Below are positions 7,196 to 18,215 of a stretch of DNA of 32,867 nucleotides, piece after piece. The DNA comes from Pseudomonadota bacterium (GTDB lineage Bacteria; Pseudomonadota; Gammaproteobacteria; Steroidobacterales; Steroidobacteraceae). The notes below the pieces were generated by a model. That model did no database searches and had not been told where the DNA came from. It saw nothing but the letters and a program-made list of their open reading frames with translations. A program made the translations under genes and the position numbers. The stretch spans positions 1 through 32,867 of the forward strand of contig JAJZVF010000008.1 in assembly GCA_021845825.1 (NCBI GenBank), written 5' to 3'. Positions within the stretch are counted from its first letter, which is position 1; each line of letters opens with the position of its first letter.

Positions 7196-9193
7196 TCACG
7201 CGCGGACCAGGAACCAGCCGAGGAGCGCCGCCAGGCCGATCACCATCCAGAACGCGTACGAGTACAGGTAGCCGTTCTGCACGCGCCGCACCACGCCGCC
7301 GAGCCGGCCCACCGAATTGGCCGTTCCGTTGACCATGACACCGTCGATCAATCCCTGGTCGCCGCCTTTCCACAACCCCAGGCCGATGCCGCGGGCAAGC
7401 TTGGCGACGATGTGCTCGTTGAACCAGTCGAAGTAGTACTTCTCGAGGAGGAGCCTGTGCAGCCAGCCGAACCTCTGCGCGGCCGCATCCGCAAGCTGCG
7501 GCCGCTTCAGGAAAAACACCCAGGCGGTGCCGAACCCCGCGAGCGCAAGCCAGAACGGCGCGCCGAGAAAGCCGCGCAGCGCCAGCGAAAACGGTCCGTG
7601 GTACTCCGCCGCCATGCGCGCGAGCACAGCGTGCTGCGGCAGCACGAAGATGGCCTTGCCGAAATAATCGCCGTAGAGAACTTTGCCGACGGTGAGGTAG
7701 CCGATCACCAGCGAAGGGATGGCGAGCGCAATCAGCGGCAGGGTGACCACCAGCGGACTCTCGCGCGGCTCGTGCACGCCGTCACCGCCGTGTGCCCCAT
7801 CGTGCCCCTCGCCATGCCCGGCCTGCACGTGGCGGAAGCGCTCCTTGCCGTGGAAGGTCATGAACAGCAACCGGAAGGTGTACAGCGAGGTGATGAAGGA
7901 CCCGAGCAGCACGCACCAGTAGGCATAGGTCGCCCCCCATCGGTGCGACAGCCCCACCGCCTCGATGATGGCGTCCTTCGAGTAAAAGCCGGAGAAAAAC
8001 GGCGTCGCGACCAGCGACAGCCCGCCGATCCAGCACGTGACGGCGGTGATCGGCATGTACTTGGCGAGTCCGCCCATCTTGCGCATGTCCTGCTCGTGGT
8101 GCATGCCGATGATGACCGAGCCGGCGGCGAGGAACAGCAGCGCCTTGAAGAAGGCGTGCGTCATCAGGTGGAAGATCCCGGCGCCGTACGCGGACACACC
8201 GAGCGCCGCGGTCATATACCCGAGCTGCGAGAGCGTCGAATACGCGATCACCCGCTTGATGTCGTTCATGACGACCCCGAGCACGCCCATGAAGAACGCG
8301 GTCGTCGCCCCGATAACCAGCACGAACGACAACGCCGTGTCCGAATATTCGAACAGCGGCGACATGCGCGCCACCATGAAGATGCCCGCGGTCACCATGG
8401 TGGCCGCGTGGATCAGCGCCGAGATCGGCGTCGGACCTTCCATCGAGTCGGGCAGCCACACGTGCAGCGGCACCTGCGCGGACTTGCCCATTGCGCCCAC
8501 GAACAGCGCAATGCAGATCAGCGTCAGTGCATTGACCCCGCCGAACACCGGCAAGGTCTGCTGCGCGATGTGCGGCGCAGCCGCGAACGCCGCTTCGTAG
8601 GAAAGCGAATGCGTGTAGGAGAATACGGCAGCGATGCCGATCACGAAACCGAAATCGCCCACCCGATTGACGATGAAGGCCTTGAAGTTGGCGAAGACGG
8701 CGCTCGGTCGCGTGTACCAGAACCCGATCAGCAGGTACGACACCACGCCGACGGCCTCCCAGCCGAAGAACAGCTGCATGAAGTTGTTCGACATCACGAG
8801 CATGAGCATCGAGAAGGTGAACAGAGATATGTAGCTGAAAAATCGCTTGTATCCCGGGTCATCGCGCATGTAGCCGATCGTGTACACGTGCACGCACAGC
8901 GACACGAAGGTGACCACCGACATCATCAAGGCGGTAAGGCGGTCGACCAGGAAGCCGACATCGATGTGCACGCCGTCGCTCACCAGCCAGGTGTAGACCG
9001 GGCCGTTGAACGTCGTGGCGCCGCCCCGGTAAAGCTGCTCGAGGACGTGGAGCGACAGGAGGCAGGAAGCCGCAACCCCCGCGATGGTGACGATGTGAGC
9101 GCCCGTGCGGCCGACGAGCCGTCCGCCGAGCCCGGCGATCACTGCCGCCACGAGCGGCGCTAACGGGATGGCGATCAGCAGATGCGGATTCAT
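7196..9193 (-). CDS. nuoL: NADH-quinone oxidoreductase subunit L
   Basis: Distal antiporter-like proton channel of complex I, 665 residues, the largest membrane subunit. The N-terminal NADH5 domain and antiporter core are clear: MQLFFGWEAVGVVSYLLIGF, NRVGDFGFVIGI, GKSAQVPLHVWLPDSMEGPT, DIKRVIAYSTLSQLGYM, and ATPFFSGFYSKDAIIE. Between membrane segments there is a short His/Gly-rich loop (HGEGHDGAHGGDGVHE, about residues 462-480), a common feature of bacterial NuoL. The C-terminal part, with EKYYFDWFNEH, carries the long lateral helix and the final membrane anchor. It lies 7 bases after the nuoK stop. Confidence 0.98.
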   Translation of the reverse strand: MNPHLLIAIPLAPLVAAVIAGLGGRLVGRTGAHIVTIAGVAASCLLSLHVLEQLYRGGATTFNGPVYTWLVSDGVHIDVGFLVDRLTALMMSVVTFVSLCVHVYTIGYMRDDPGYKRFFSYISLFTFSMLMLVMSNNFMQLFFGWEAVGVVSYLLIGFWYTRPSAVFANFKAFIVNRVGDFGFVIGIAAVFSYTHSLSYEAAFAAAPHIAQQTLPVFGGVNALTLICIALFVGAMGKSAQVPLHVWLPDSMEGPTPISALIHAATMVTAGIFMVARMSPLFEYSDTALSFVLVIGATTAFFMGVLGVVMNDIKRVIAYSTLSQLGYMTAALGVSAYGAGIFHLMTHAFFKALLFLAAGSVIIGMHHEQDMRKMGGLAKYMPITAVTCWIGGLSLVATPFFSGFYSKDAIIEAVGLSHRWGATYAYWCVLLGSFITSLYTFRLLFMTFHGKERFRHVQAGHGEGHDGAHGGDGVHEPRESPLVVTLPLIALAIPSLVIGYLTVGKVLYGDYFGKAIFVLPQHAVLARMAAEYHGPFSLALRGFLGAPFWLALAGFGTAWVFFLKRPQLADAAAQRFGWLHRLLLEKYYFDWFNEHIVAKLARGIGLGLWKGGDQGLIDGVMVNGTANSVGRLGGVVRRVQNGYLYSYAFWMVIGLAALLGWFLVRA

Positions 9194-9200
9194 GCGCCCT

Positions 9201-9506
9201 TCAGCCCTTTAGAGTGTTCAGATCTTCGACGTCGATGTTGCGCCGCTCGCGGAACAGCACCACCAGGATGGCGAGCCCGATGGCCGACTCCGCCGCCGCC
9301 ACGGTGAGCACGAAGAACACGAACACTTGGCCCGTGAGGTCGCCCAGCATGCGCGAGAAGGCGATGAAGTTGAAGTTGGCCGAGAGCAGCAGCAGCTCGA
9401 CGCACATCAGCAGCAGGATGACGTTCTTGCGGTTGAGGAAGATGCCGGCGACGGCAAGCGCGAACAGCACCCCGGAGAGGGTCAACATGTCGGCGAGTGT
9501 GATCAT
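9201..9506 (-). CDS. nuoK: NADH-quinone oxidoreductase subunit K
   Basis: Small complex I membrane subunit of 101 residues, exactly the family size, with three membrane helices. The two buried glutamates of the central proton path are present: Glu37 in [16 protein letters not shown] and Glu73 in [14 protein letters not shown]. The ATG at 9506 overlaps the nuoJ stop in an ATGA arrangement, implying translational coupling. The C-terminal [17 protein letters not shown] is typical. Confidence 0.97.
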   Translation of the reverse strand: MITLADMLTLSGVLFALAVAGIFLNRKNVILLLMCVELLLLSANFNFIAFSRMLGDLTGQVFVFFVLTVAAAESAIGLAILVVLFRERRNIDVEDLNTLKG

Positions 9507-10108
9507 GAGCGCTTCTCCGCGGCGATCTTCACCACGCGCACCCGGTCTTCGGCGCGCACCGCCACCTGCCGGGCGACGTCCTGGGTCTTCAGGCCCGGCC
9601 GGCGGCGCAGCGTGAGCGCGATGGCCGCCACGATCGCCACCACCAGCAGCACCGCGGCGAGCTCGAACGGATAGACGTAGCGGGTATAGAGGACCTCGCC
9701 GAGCGCCCGGGTGTTGCTGAAGCCGGCAGGCTCGGGCACGAAGCCTTTGCTCACGTCGACGCCGGCGAGTCCGTGCGTCCAGACCACCCCGACGATCTCC
9801 GCGACGAGCGCGCAGGCCGTGAGCCAGCCCAGCCATGCAAAGCGCGTGAAGCCCCGCCGCAGCTCCGCGATGTTGATGTCGAGCATCATCACCACGAACA
9901 GGAACAGCACCATCACCGCGCCGACGTACACGAGCACGAGCACGAGGGCGAGGAACTCCGCTTCCGAGAGCAGCCAGATGCCCGCGGAATTGATGAAGGC
10001 GAACACCAGGAACAGCGCCGAGTAAACCGGATTGCGGGCCGTGATCACCCCGAGGGCGCCTGCCACCAGGAGCGTGGCGAACGCGTAGAACAGTATTTCG
10101 ACTAGCAC
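9503..10108 (-). CDS. nuoJ: NADH-quinone oxidoreductase subunit J
   Basis: Complex I membrane subunit (ND6 family) of 201 residues with five predicted membrane helices. The conserved region [20 protein letters not shown], followed by [11 protein letters not shown], contains the helix with the pi-bulge that couples quinone chemistry to pumping. The start chosen is GTG at 10108, ten bases after nuoI, with GGTGAGG eight bases upstream. An ATG at 10135 would add nine residues and overlap nuoI by 17 bases, so the start is uncertain. The 3' end overlaps nuoK (ATGA). Confidence 0.93.
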   Translation of the reverse strand: MLVEILFYAFATLLVAGALGVITARNPVYSALFLVFAFINSAGIWLLSEAEFLALVLVLVYVGAVMVLFLFVVMMLDINIAELRRGFTRFAWLGWLTACALVAEIVGVVWTHGLAGVDVSKGFVPEPAGFSNTRALGEVLYTRYVYPFELAAVLLVVAIVAAIALTLRRRPGLKTQDVARQVAVRAEDRVRVVKIAAEKRS

Positions 10109-10118
10109 GGCTGTGGCC

Positions 10119-10598
10119 TCACCGGTAAGGCGCATCGGCCGCCTTGTCGACGGCGATGAGGGTCTCGTAGCGTTCCCCGACCGCGAGCAGCTTGTCCTTG
10201 CTCATGATGTTCTCGCCCCGGTGCTCCATGTGGTACTCGTGGATCCGGGTGAGCACGATGGCATCCACCGGGCAGGCTTCCTCGCAGAAGCCGCAGTAGA
10301 TGCACTTGAAGAGGTCGATGTCGTAACGCGTCGTGCGCCGGGTGCCGTCCTCGGCCACGTCCGAATCGATCGTGATGCAGGTCGCCGGACACACCGTCTC
10401 GCACAGCTTGCAGGCGATGCAGCGCTCCTGCCCGTTGGCATAGCGGCGCAGCGCGTGCAGGCCGCGAAAGCGCGGCGACTGCGGCGCCTTTTCCTCCGGA
10501 TAGTTGAGCGTGTACTTGCGGGTGAAGAAGGTTCGCGCGGTGACGGACATGCCCTTGAGGAGGTCCGGGAGCGTGAATGTCTTGAGCGCATTGGCCAT
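10119..10598 (-). CDS. nuoI: NADH-quinone oxidoreductase subunit I (2x[4Fe-4S])
   Basis: Peripheral-arm ferredoxin-like subunit of 159 residues that carries clusters N6a and N6b and passes electrons to NuoB. Both motifs are complete: [12 protein letters not shown] (Cys60, 63, 66, 70) and [12 protein letters not shown] (Cys99, 102, 105, 109). The middle contains the usual [13 protein letters not shown]. The ATG at 10598 has AAGGAG close upstream; the frame stays open further upstream, but that part is antisense-free shadow of nuoH and lacks family similarity. The length fits the shorter proteobacterial form rather than the 180-residue E. coli form. Confidence 0.97.
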   Translation of the reverse strand: MANALKTFTLPDLLKGMSVTARTFFTRKYTLNYPEEKAPQSPRFRGLHALRRYANGQERCIACKLCETVCPATCITIDSDVAEDGTRRTTRYDIDLFKCIYCGFCEEACPVDAIVLTRIHEYHMEHRGENIMSKDKLLAVGERYETLIAVDKAADAPYR

Positions 10599-10609
10599 CG
10601 GCTTCTCCT

Positions 10610-11689
10610 TCAATGGAACCAGGGCTTGGCCCACGGCCCTACATGCACGGCGGCCATCAGCATCTCCGCGCCGAGCCATACCAAGGTCACCGGAATCAGC
10701 GCCTTCCAGCCGAGCCGCATGATCTGGTCGTAGCGGTAGCGCGGGAACGTGGCGCGGATCCACAGGAACAGGAACAGGAACACGAACACCTTCAGACCGA
10801 GCCAGAAGAAGCTCGGATCCCCGAGCAACGTCGCGCCGATCAGCGGATAGCCGGCGAACGGCGACAGCCAGCCGCCGAAGAAGAACACTGCGGTCAGCGC
10901 CGAGATGAGGATCATGTTGGCGTACTCGGCGAGGAAGAACAGCGCAAACGCGATGCCCGAATACTCCACATGAAACCCCGCGACGATCTCCGACTCGCCC
11001 TCGGCGACATCGAACGGGGCGCGATTGGTCTCGGCGACACCCGAGATGAAATACACGATGAGCAGCGGAAACAGCCAGAACCAGTTCCAGGCGAGAATCC
11101 CCCCCTCCTGGTGGCCCACGATGGTGCCCAGGCTCATGCTGCCGGCGGCCATCAGCACCCCCACCAGCGCAAAGCCCATGGCGATCTCGTACGCCACCAT
11201 CTGCGCCGCCGAGCGCATCGCTCCGAGAAAGGCGTACTTGGAGTTGGCTGCCCAGCCGGCGAGAATGATGCCGTACACACCCATGGACGAGAGCGCGAGC
11301 AGATACAGCAGGCCGGCGTTGGCCTTGGAGACGACGAGCTGCGGCGAGAGCGGAATCACCGCCCAGGCGGCGAGCGCCGGCACGAGCGCCAGCACCGGGG
11401 CGAGGCGGAACAGAAACTTGTTCGCGCGGCTGGGGATCACCACTTCCTTGGTGAGAAGCTTCACCACGTCGGCAAACGGCTGGCCCATCCCCGGCAGGAG
11501 CCCGAAGATGCGCACGCGGTTCGGTCCCCGGCGCAGTTGCATCCAGCCGATGACCTTGCGCTCCCACAGCGTCAGGAACGCCACGCACAGGATGACCACG
11601 ATTGTGATGATGAGGATCCACACCGTGGTGCGGACGATGCTCGGGAGAGTCCCCCAGAGCGCGAGCAGGCGGCTGATTTGAGTGTGCAT
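10610..11689 (-). CDS. nuoH: NADH-quinone oxidoreductase subunit H
   Basis: Complex I membrane subunit (ND1 family), 359 residues and about eight or nine helices, forming part of the quinone chamber at the junction of the two arms. Signature stretches are [56 protein letters not shown] and [20 protein letters not shown], the last with the conserved acidic loop. The ATG is two bases after the nuoG stop, so translation is probably coupled. The C-terminal [19 protein letters not shown] is typical. Confidence 0.98.
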   Translation of the reverse strand: MHTQISRLLALWGTLPSIVRTTVWILIITIVVILCVAFLTLWERKVIGWMQLRRGPNRVRIFGLLPGMGQPFADVVKLLTKEVVIPSRANKFLFRLAPVLALVPALAAWAVIPLSPQLVVSKANAGLLYLLALSSMGVYGIILAGWAANSKYAFLGAMRSAAQMVAYEIAMGFALVGVLMAAGSMSLGTIVGHQEGGILAWNWFWLFPLLIVYFISGVAETNRAPFDVAEGESEIVAGFHVEYSGIAFALFFLAEYANMILISALTAVFFFGGWLSPFAGYPLIGATLLGDPSFFWLGLKVFVFLFLFLWIRATFPRYRYDQIMRLGWKALIPVTLVWLGAEMLMAAVHVGPWAKPWFH

Positions 11690-11691
11690 CG

Positions 11692-13857
11692 TCAGTAAGT
11701 CACCGCAGGTGTGCGGCCCTCGCGCGTCTTCTGCAGCGACGGCGCACGGCGCACGAGCGCATCAATCTGGTACATCGGCACGTCGATGACCGCGGCCGGC
11801 GCGGCACCTCCCGGGACCGCCGGATATGCGCCCGCGTAAGCCGGTGCGGCATAGGCCGTCGAGGGGCCGCAGAGTCCGGCGAGCTCCTCGCGGATCAGGT
11901 CCGAGGACAGATACTCGAAGCCGGCGAGACCGAGCAGGTTGCCGAGCACGCGCAGGATCTTCCACACCGGCCGGGCCTCGCCCACCGGCGCGGCCGCGCC
12001 GGTCTGGCTTTGCCAGAGCCCCTCGAGGTTGACGTACGTACCGGAGGTTTCCGCAAAGGTGCCCGCCGGCAGCAGCACGTGCGCCAGCTGACGCAGGGGC
12101 TCGCCGGCGAACGGTGTGACCGCCACGATGAATTGCGCCTGCGCGAGCGTGCGCGCGGCATCCGGCGCCTCGCACCAGGGCTCAGTCCCCACCAGCAGAT
12201 AGGCTTGCAGTGCGCGCGCGAGCATCTCGCCCGCGCTGAGACCCGTCGAGGCGGCCGGCTTGCCGCCGGCTTCGCGATGCGGCACGGCGCCGGCGAGATA
12301 GGCGCCGGCGGCGTTGGCACCCTCGGCCAGCAAGCCGAACGAGGCGCCCGTGAGCAGAGCGATCGCTGCGCCGAGCGAGCGCAGCTCCGCGAAACGCGGA
12401 TGGCGCTGGGCGAGCGCCCCAAGCCACACCGCGCGCCGCGCGCCGCAGGTGAGCGCCGCAACCACCGCGCGGTGCTGCGGCCCGACCGCGGCTGCCTGCA
12501 CGGCCTGCGCCAGGTGGGCGGGCACGGGGCGGCCGACGGCCTCGGCGGCGGCGGCGAGGATCGCGGCGAGGTCGGCCACCTGCCGCGCCGGCGCCGACTC
12601 CAGATACTCGGCTACCGGGAAGTAATAGGGGAAGACCGCCGGATTGACCAGCGCCACCTTGGCGCCGGCGCGCGCGGCCTTGCGAACACGGTGGGCGAGG
12701 ATCGGCACCTCGCGGCGCAGATTCGCGCCGACGACCAGCAGGCCCTCGAGCGAGTCGATCTCGGCGATGCGCATGCCGAGGTTGGGGAAGAGCGGATCGC
12801 CCGCCTGGTCGCGGAAATCGCCCTGGCGCAACCGGCAGTCGATATTGGCGCTGCCGAGACCGCGTGCAATGCGCCCGGCGAGGTACAGCTCCTCGAGCGT
12901 GCTCGATGCGCTTGCCAGCACCCCGAGCGAGCCGGCATGCGCACGCAGACCTTCCGCCGCCCTGGCGAGGGCCGTTTCCCAGTCGGTCTCGACCCACTCT
13001 GCACCCTCGCGGACCAGCGGCCGGTGCAGGCGATCGGGGCTGTAGATGCCCTCGTAGCTGAAGCGGTCGCGGTCGGCGATCCAGATCTCGTTGATGGTCT
13101 CGTTCGGGCGCGGCACCACGCGCATCAGCCGGCCGCGCAGCACGTGGCCGAAGAGGTTGCTCCCGGCGCCGTCGTGCGGCGAAACGAGCGGCACGGCGCG
13201 CATCTCCCAGGCGCGAGCGCTGAAGCGGTAGGGCTTGGAGACCAGGGCGCCGACCGGGCACAGGTCGATCACGTTGCCCGAGAGCTCGTGGTCGACCGTG
13301 CTCTCGATGTAGCGGCGCACCTTCATCCGCTCCCCGCGGCCGATCATGCCGAGCTCCTGGATGCCGGCGATCTCCTCGGTGAAGCGTATGCAGCGCGTGC
13401 AGTGGATGCAGCGCGTCATGTCGGTGGCGATGAGGGGCCCCAGACTCTCATCCGGCACCGCGCGCTTGCGCTCGTGAAAGCGCGAGTAGTCGCGCCCGAA
13501 GCCGAGCGCGAGATCCTGCAGCTCGCACTCCCCGCCCTGGTCGCAGATCGGGCAATCAAGCGGATGGTTGATCAGCAGGAACTCCATCACCGCGCGCTGC
13601 GCGGCGATCGCCTTCGGCGAGCGGGTGAAGACCTTCATGCCCTCCATGACAGGCGTGGCACAGGCGGGCAGCGGCTTCGGCGCCTTCTCCACCTCGACCA
13701 GGCACATGCGGCAGTTGGCCGCCACCGCGAGCTTCTCGTGATAGCAGAAGCGCGGGATGTACTCGCCGTTGGCGTCCGTGACGCGGATGATCATCTCGCC
13801 CTTGCGGGCCTTGACGGGCTTGCCGTTGATCTCGATGTTGACGAATTCTTCAGCCAT
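11692..13857 (-). CDS. nuoG: NADH-quinone oxidoreductase subunit G
   Basis: Largest peripheral subunit of complex I, 721 residues, holding several iron-sulfur clusters. A 2Fe-2S site (N1b) is formed by Cys38, 49, 52 and 66. A His-ligated 4Fe-4S site (N5) is formed by His98, Cys102, 105 and 111 ([14 protein letters not shown]). A further 4Fe-4S (N4) uses Cys150, 153, 156 and 200. The extra N7 motif found in E. coli and Thermus is absent after residue 200. Residues about 220-720 form the molybdopterin-oxidoreductase-like domain, which keeps only structure, not cofactor. The ATG start is 13 bases after the nuoF stop. The alanine-rich C-terminal half is less conserved, as usual. Confidence 0.97.
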   Translation of the reverse strand: MAEEFVNIEINGKPVKARKGEMIIRVTDANGEYIPRFCYHEKLAVAANCRMCLVEVEKAPKPLPACATPVMEGMKVFTRSPKAIAAQRAVMEFLLINHPLDCPICDQGGECELQDLALGFGRDYSRFHERKRAVPDESLGPLIATDMTRCIHCTRCIRFTEEIAGIQELGMIGRGERMKVRRYIESTVDHELSGNVIDLCPVGALVSKPYRFSARAWEMRAVPLVSPHDGAGSNLFGHVLRGRLMRVVPRPNETINEIWIADRDRFSYEGIYSPDRLHRPLVREGAEWVETDWETALARAAEGLRAHAGSLGVLASASSTLEELYLAGRIARGLGSANIDCRLRQGDFRDQAGDPLFPNLGMRIAEIDSLEGLLVVGANLRREVPILAHRVRKAARAGAKVALVNPAVFPYYFPVAEYLESAPARQVADLAAILAAAAEAVGRPVPAHLAQAVQAAAVGPQHRAVVAALTCGARRAVWLGALAQRHPRFAELRSLGAAIALLTGASFGLLAEGANAAGAYLAGAVPHREAGGKPAASTGLSAGEMLARALQAYLLVGTEPWCEAPDAARTLAQAQFIVAVTPFAGEPLRQLAHVLLPAGTFAETSGTYVNLEGLWQSQTGAAAPVGEARPVWKILRVLGNLLGLAGFEYLSSDLIREELAGLCGPSTAYAAPAYAGAYPAVPGGAAPAAVIDVPMYQIDALVRRAPSLQKTREGRTPAVTY

Positions 13858-13870
13858 GTCTTGTGCCCTA

Positions 13871-15187
13871 TCAGGCCGCCGCCGCCCCGAGCTGTCCCGC
13901 GACGAGACTGCGCCCGCCGTGATCGATCATGTATTCGAACTCGTGCCGGTAGTGCTTGAGGAAGCTCTGCACCGGCCAGGCCGCCGCATCGCCGAGCGCG
14001 CAGATGGTATGGCCCTCTATGCGATTGGCCACATCGAGCAGGAGGTCGAGATCCTCGCGCCGCGCCGCGCCGGCCAGAATGCGCTTGACGATGCGGTTCA
14101 TCCAGCCTGTGCCCTCGCGACAGGGAGTGCACTGGCCGCAGGACTCGGCCATGTAAAAGCGCGAGATGCGCTCGAGCACGCGCACCATGCAGGTGGTCTC
14201 GTCCATGACGATGACCGCCGCCGAGCCGACCGCGGAGCCGGCGGCGCGCAGCGAGTCGTAGTCCATGTTGGTCTTCATCATGACCTCCGCCGGCACCACC
14301 GGCACCGAGGAGCCGCCCGGGATCACTGCCTTGAGCTTCCTGCCGCCGCGCACCCCGCCGGCAAGAGCGAGCAGGTCGGCGAAGGCGACGCCGAGCGGCA
14401 GCTCGAAGTTGCCGGGCTTGGCCACATGGCCCGACACGGAGAAGATCACCGTGCCGCCGGAGTTCGCCGGTCCCAGGGACGCGAACCACTCGGGGCCCTT
14501 GCGCAGGATGGTCGGCACCGACGCGTAGCTCTGCGTATTGTTGATCGTGGTCGGCTGGCCGTAGAGCCCGAAGCTCGCCGGAAACGGCGGCTTGAACCGC
14601 GGCTTGCCCGGCTTGCCCTCGAGCGACTCGAGCAGCCCCGTCTCCTCGCCGCAGATGTACGCGCCCGCACCGACGAAGGTGTACAGCTCGAAGTCGACGC
14701 CGCTGCCGCGGATGTTCTTGCCGAGGAGGCCGGCCTCGTACGCTTCCCGCAGCGCCTGCTCGAACCGCGGCACCGGCTCACCGAGGAACTCGCCGCGGAT
14801 GTAGTTGTAGCCCACCGTCGAGTTGGTGGCGTAGCCGGATATCGCCATTCCCTCGATCACGGCGTGCGGGTTGTAGCGCAGGATGTCACGGTCGTGACAA
14901 GTGCCGGGCTCGCTCTCGTCGGAATTGCACACCATGTATTTCTGCACCGGCGAGCTGCGCGGCATGAAGCTCCACTTGGTGCCGGTCGGGAAGCCCGCCC
15001 CGCCGCGGCCGCGCAGACCCGAGGCCTTCACCGCCTCGATGATCTGCTCGCGCGCGGGCTTCTCGGCGAGGATCTTCTCCCAGGCCGAATAGCCGCCGAT
15101 CCTGCGGTAGGTCGCAAGCTCCCACGAGCGCTCGAGCGACAGCGGCTCGAACACCACCAGATTCATCTTGTCGGGACTTACGGCCAT
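13871..15187 (-). CDS. nuoF: NADH-quinone oxidoreductase subunit F
   Basis: NADH-binding flavoprotein of complex I, 438 residues; it takes hydride from NADH to FMN and passes electrons to cluster N3. Seen are the FMN/NADH glycine-rich loop [15 protein letters not shown] (about 58-72), [32 protein letters not shown], and the 4Fe-4S ligands [12 protein letters not shown] (Cys350, 353, 356) with Cys396 in HTICALGD. The ATG at 15187 lies four bases after the nuoE stop; an in-frame ATG at 15205 inside nuoE is an alternative, and neither has a strong ribosome binding site. Confidence 0.97.
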   Translation of the reverse strand: MAVSPDKMNLVVFEPLSLERSWELATYRRIGGYSAWEKILAEKPAREQIIEAVKASGLRGRGGAGFPTGTKWSFMPRSSPVQKYMVCNSDESEPGTCHDRDILRYNPHAVIEGMAISGYATNSTVGYNYIRGEFLGEPVPRFEQALREAYEAGLLGKNIRGSGVDFELYTFVGAGAYICGEETGLLESLEGKPGKPRFKPPFPASFGLYGQPTTINNTQSYASVPTILRKGPEWFASLGPANSGGTVIFSVSGHVAKPGNFELPLGVAFADLLALAGGVRGGRKLKAVIPGGSSVPVVPAEVMMKTNMDYDSLRAAGSAVGSAAVIVMDETTCMVRVLERISRFYMAESCGQCTPCREGTGWMNRIVKRILAGAARREDLDLLLDVANRIEGHTICALGDAAAWPVQSFLKHYRHEFEYMIDHGGRSLVAGQLGAAAA

Positions 15188-15191
15188 GGCG

Positions 15192-15713
15192 CTACTTGAG
15201 CTCATCGAGGATCTGATCGAGCTTCTCGGGGGTGAGGTGCTCGTGAAAGACATGATCGACCATCATCATCGGCGCACCGGTGCAGGCGGCCAGGCACTCG
15301 TGCTCTTCCTTGAGGAAGATCCGTCCGTCGGGCGTGCTCTCATCGAGCTTGATGCCGAGCTTTCGCTCGGCATGCGCGACCAGCTCGTCGGCGCCGTTCA
15401 GCATGCACGAGATGTTGGTGCAGATGCTGACGTGGTGGCGCCCGCAAGGGTGGGTCTCGAACATCGAGTAGAAGCTCGCCACCTCGTACACCTGTATGGG
15501 CGCGAGCGCGAGATACGCGGCCACCGCGTCGATCAGCGCCTTGGTGAGGTGACCCTGGTTCTGCTCCTGCGCGGCGCGCAGCGCCGCGATGCAGGCCGAG
15601 CGCTGCCGGCCGGCAGGGAACTTGGCGACCCAGTGATCGATTTCCCGGCGGGTGTGCTCCGAGAGAAGCTGCGTACCGCCGGCCCCGGCGGCTGATGGGC
15701 TGTCGTTGCTCAA
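15192..15713 (-). CDS. nuoE: NADH-quinone oxidoreductase subunit E
   Basis: Small peripheral complex I subunit carrying the off-path 2Fe-2S cluster N1a. With the start used here it has 173 residues (E. coli 166). The thioredoxin-like C-terminal domain shows all four ligands: Cys98 and Cys103 in ICTNISC, Cys140 and Cys144 in ECLAAC. No ATG exists before the conserved core; the best start is TTG at 15713, which overlaps the nuoD stop (TTGA) and has GGGGA eight bases upstream. A TTG start in a coupled junction would hold NuoE output to that of NuoD. Confidence 0.93.
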   Translation of the reverse strand: MSNDSPSAAGAGGTQLLSEHTRREIDHWVAKFPAGRQRSACIAALRAAQEQNQGHLTKALIDAVAAYLALAPIQVYEVASFYSMFETHPCGRHHVSICTNISCMLNGADELVAHAERKLGIKLDESTPDGRIFLKEEHECLAACTGAPMMMVDHVFHEHLTPEKLDQILDELK

Positions 15714-16987
15714 CGGTCGATTTCCCCGAACACGATGTCCTGCGTACCGATCACCGCGACCACGTCCGCGAGCATGTGGCCGCGGACCATTTCCTCGAGC
15801 GCGGCCAGATGCGCGAATCCCGGTGCGCGGCACTTCACGCGATAGGGCTTGTTGGCCCCGTCGGACACGAGATAGATGCCGAACTCCCCCTTGGGCGCCT
15901 CGACCGCCGCGTAGGTCTCGCCCCCGGGTACCTCATAGCCCTCGGTGAAGAACTTGAAGTGGTGGATGAGCGATTCCATGTCGCCTTTCATTTCCTCGCG
16001 CCGCGGCGCGCGTACCTTGCGGTCGGCGACCATCACGGGTCCGGGGTTGCGGCGCAGCCAGTCTACGCACTGGCGGATGATCCGCGTCGACTGGCGAAGC
16101 TCCTCGATCCGCACCAGGTAGCGGTCGTAGCAATCGCCGTTGGTGCCGACGGGAATGTCGAAATCCAGCCGGCCGTACACCTCGTAGGGCTCCTTCTTGC
16201 GCAGATCCCAGACGATACCGGAGCCTCGCAGCATGGGGCCGGAGAACCCGAGCTGCATCGCCCGCTCCGGCGACACCACCCCGATGTTCACCGTGCGCTG
16301 TTTCCAGATGCGGTTGTCGGTGAGCAGCGTCTCGTAGTCCGCGACGCAGGTCGGGAAGCGCGCGGCGAACGCCTCGATGAAGTCCAGCATCGACCCCGAG
16401 CGCGTCTCGTTCAGGCGGTCGACTTCCTTGCGGGAGCGCCACTTCGAGGGCTGATATTTGGGCATGCTCTCCGGCAGGTCGCGGTAGACGCCCCCCGGCC
16501 GGTAATACGTGGCGTGCATGCGGGTGCCGGAGACGGCCTCATACACGTCCATCAGCTCCTCCCGCTCCTTGAAACACAGCAGGAATACCGTCATGGCGCC
16601 GATGTCGAGTGCGTGCGCACCGAGCCACATAAGGTGGTTCAGGATGCGGGTAATCTCGTCGAACAGCACACGGACATACTGCGCGCGCGGCGGCGGGACG
16701 ATGCCGAGCAGCCTCTCGATGGCGAGCACATAGGCATGCTCGTTGCACATCATCGATACGTAGTCGAGGCGGTCCATGTAGCCGATCGACTGATTGAAAG
16801 GCTTCGATTCCGCGAGCTTCTCGGTGCCGCGGTGCAGCAGTCCGATGTGGGGGTCGGCCCTGCGGATGACCTCGCCGTCCATCTCCAGCACCAGTCGCAG
16901 CACCCCGTGGGCGGACGGATGCTGGGGGCCGAAGTTCATGGTGTAGTTGCGGATCTCGGCAACCTGGGATTCTGCATTCGAGGCCAT
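15710..16987 (-). CDS. nuoD: NADH-quinone oxidoreductase subunit D
   Basis: The 49-kDa-type subunit of complex I, 425 residues, descended from the NiFe-hydrogenase large subunit. Together with NuoB it forms the quinone-reduction site. The conserved N-terminal loop [20 protein letters not shown] carries the quinone-site histidine, and [19 protein letters not shown] supplies the tyrosine region. The C-terminus reads [20 protein letters not shown] and ends in DIVFGEIDR, as in the family; the hydrogenase metal cysteines are absent as expected. The start codon shares one base with the nuoC stop (TGATG). nuoD is separate from nuoC, unlike the fused gene in E. coli. Confidence 0.98.
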   Translation of the reverse strand: MASNAESQVAEIRNYTMNFGPQHPSAHGVLRLVLEMDGEVIRRADPHIGLLHRGTEKLAESKPFNQSIGYMDRLDYVSMMCNEHAYVLAIERLLGIVPPPRAQYVRVLFDEITRILNHLMWLGAHALDIGAMTVFLLCFKEREELMDVYEAVSGTRMHATYYRPGGVYRDLPESMPKYQPSKWRSRKEVDRLNETRSGSMLDFIEAFAARFPTCVADYETLLTDNRIWKQRTVNIGVVSPERAMQLGFSGPMLRGSGIVWDLRKKEPYEVYGRLDFDIPVGTNGDCYDRYLVRIEELRQSTRIIRQCVDWLRRNPGPVMVADRKVRAPRREEMKGDMESLIHHFKFFTEGYEVPGGETYAAVEAPKGEFGIYLVSDGANKPYRVKCRAPGFAHLAALEEMVRGHMLADVVAVIGTQDIVFGEIDR

Positions 16988-17718
16988 CAGCGGGGCAGCT
17001 CCGGGGTCTTCAGCGCCGGCTCGTACCGGTTGTCGTGGCGGATCACCTTCGGCGCGAGCACCCGCGGCACGATGCTCACCGGCTCGTACACGACGCGCTT
17101 CTTCTCGGGGTCGTACCGGGTCTCGACATTGCCGATGAGCGGAAAGTCCTTGCGGAACGGGTTACCGATGAACCCGTAGTCCGTCAGGATGCGGCGCAGG
17201 TCGGGGTGGCCGCGAAAGAGTATGCCGAACAGATCGAACACCTCGCGCTCGAACCAGTTGGCGCTCGCCCACACCTCGATGAGGGAATCGACCGCCGGCT
17301 CGCGCGTATCCGCACACCGCACGCGCAGCCGCAACCGCGCGTTGCGGCTCACCGACAGCAGCTGGTAGACGACCGCGAAGCGCCCGGGCATGTCCGGATC
17401 GGGCGGCTTGAAGGTCTGGCGGCCGCGGCTGAAGCCCGTGCGGGTGGCGCCGTTGGTCTGCCACTCGTCCAGACCGTAGTGCAGGAAATCGACGCCCGCG
17501 ACATCCATGAGCATTTCAAAACGCAGCTCGGGCGAATCGCGCAGCACGCGGCACGTGCCGAGCAGCGCCTCGGCCGCGAGCTCATAGGCGAGCTCGTGCG
17601 GCGGTGAGGACAGACGGCGCAAGCCCTGGATTTGCGCCTCGATCCTGCGCGCGAGCGCGCTCACCGGAGTCTGCACGGCCTCCGCGGCCTCGGCCGGCTG
17701 GGAACTGGGTTCTGCCAT
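16987..17718 (-). CDS. nuoC: NADH-quinone oxidoreductase subunit C
   Basis: The 30-kDa-type peripheral subunit of complex I, 243 residues, which holds NuoD in place. The signature [29 protein letters not shown] (given by its ends, [11 protein letters not shown] and RRILTDYGF, about 164-193) and the following [10 protein letters not shown] are intact. The first 40 residues are a variable, Ala/Gln-rich extension. The ATG at 17718 was chosen because similarity to the family starts shortly after it and upstream sequence lies in nuoB. It is 8 bases after the nuoB stop. Confidence 0.97.
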   Translation of the reverse strand: MAEPSSQPAEAAEAVQTPVSALARRIEAQIQGLRRLSSPPHELAYELAAEALLGTCRVLRDSPELRFEMLMDVAGVDFLHYGLDEWQTNGATRTGFSRGRQTFKPPDPDMPGRFAVVYQLLSVSRNARLRLRVRCADTREPAVDSLIEVWASANWFEREVFDLFGILFRGHPDLRRILTDYGFIGNPFRKDFPLIGNVETRYDPEKKRVVYEPVSIVPRVLAPKVIRHDNRYEPALKTPELPR

Positions 17719-17726
17719 GAGCTGAT

Positions 17727-18215
17727 TTACCTGGCGATGGTGCTGGTGCGCGCGATCTTCTTCTGCAGCTGGATGATGCCGTACACCAGCGCCTCGGCCG
17801 TCGGCGGGCAGCCCGGCACGTAGACATCGACCGGCACGATCCTGTCGCAGCCGCGCACCACCGCGTAGGAATAGTGATAGTAGCCGCCCCCGTTGGCGCA
17901 CGAGCCCATGGAAATCACCCAGCGGGGCTCAGCCATCTGGTCGTAGACCCGGCGCAGCGCCGGCGCCATCTTGTTGACCAGCGTGCCGGCGACGATCATC
18001 ACGTCAGATTGGCGGGGGCTGGGCCGGAACACGACGCCGAAGCGGTCGAGATCGTAGCGCGAGGCGCCCGCGTGCATCATTTCCACCGCGCAACAGGCGA
18101 GGCCGAAGGTCATCGGCCACAGCGACCCGGTACGCGCCCAGTTGAGCAGGTTGTCGACCTGGGTGGTGAGAAAGCCTCGCTGCGCGAAGCCCTCGGCCTC
18201 TTGCGTCAGTCCCAC
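17727..18215 (-). CDS. nuoB: NADH-quinone oxidoreductase subunit B
   Basis: Peripheral complex I subunit of 162 residues that carries the terminal 4Fe-4S cluster N2, the direct donor to quinone. The unusual tandem ligands Cys41-Cys42 ([10 protein letters not shown]) and the later Cys106 ([14 protein letters not shown]) and Cys136 ([10 protein letters not shown]) are all present. The start is GTG at 18215, overlapping the end of nuoA by ten bases, with AAGGGG about nine bases upstream. No ATG is available before the conserved region. Confidence 0.96.
   Translation of the reverse strand: MGLTQEAEGFAQRGFLTTQVDNLLNWARTGSLWPMTFGLACCAVEMMHAGASRYDLDRFGVVFRPSPRQSDVMIVAGTLVNKMAPALRRVYDQMAEPRWVISMGSCANGGGYYHYSYAVVRGCDRIVPVDVYVPGCPPTAEALVYGIIQLQKKIARTSTIAR

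Noticed and set aside
7740-7830. His/Gly-rich loop in NuoL as a possible metal-binding insertion
   Set aside because: Short His-rich loops at this place are common in bacterial NuoL and the gene is otherwise ordinary.
12800-13300. Absence of the N7 cluster motif in NuoG as a defect
   Set aside because: Many bacterial and all mitochondrial homologues lack N7; the other cluster ligands are complete.
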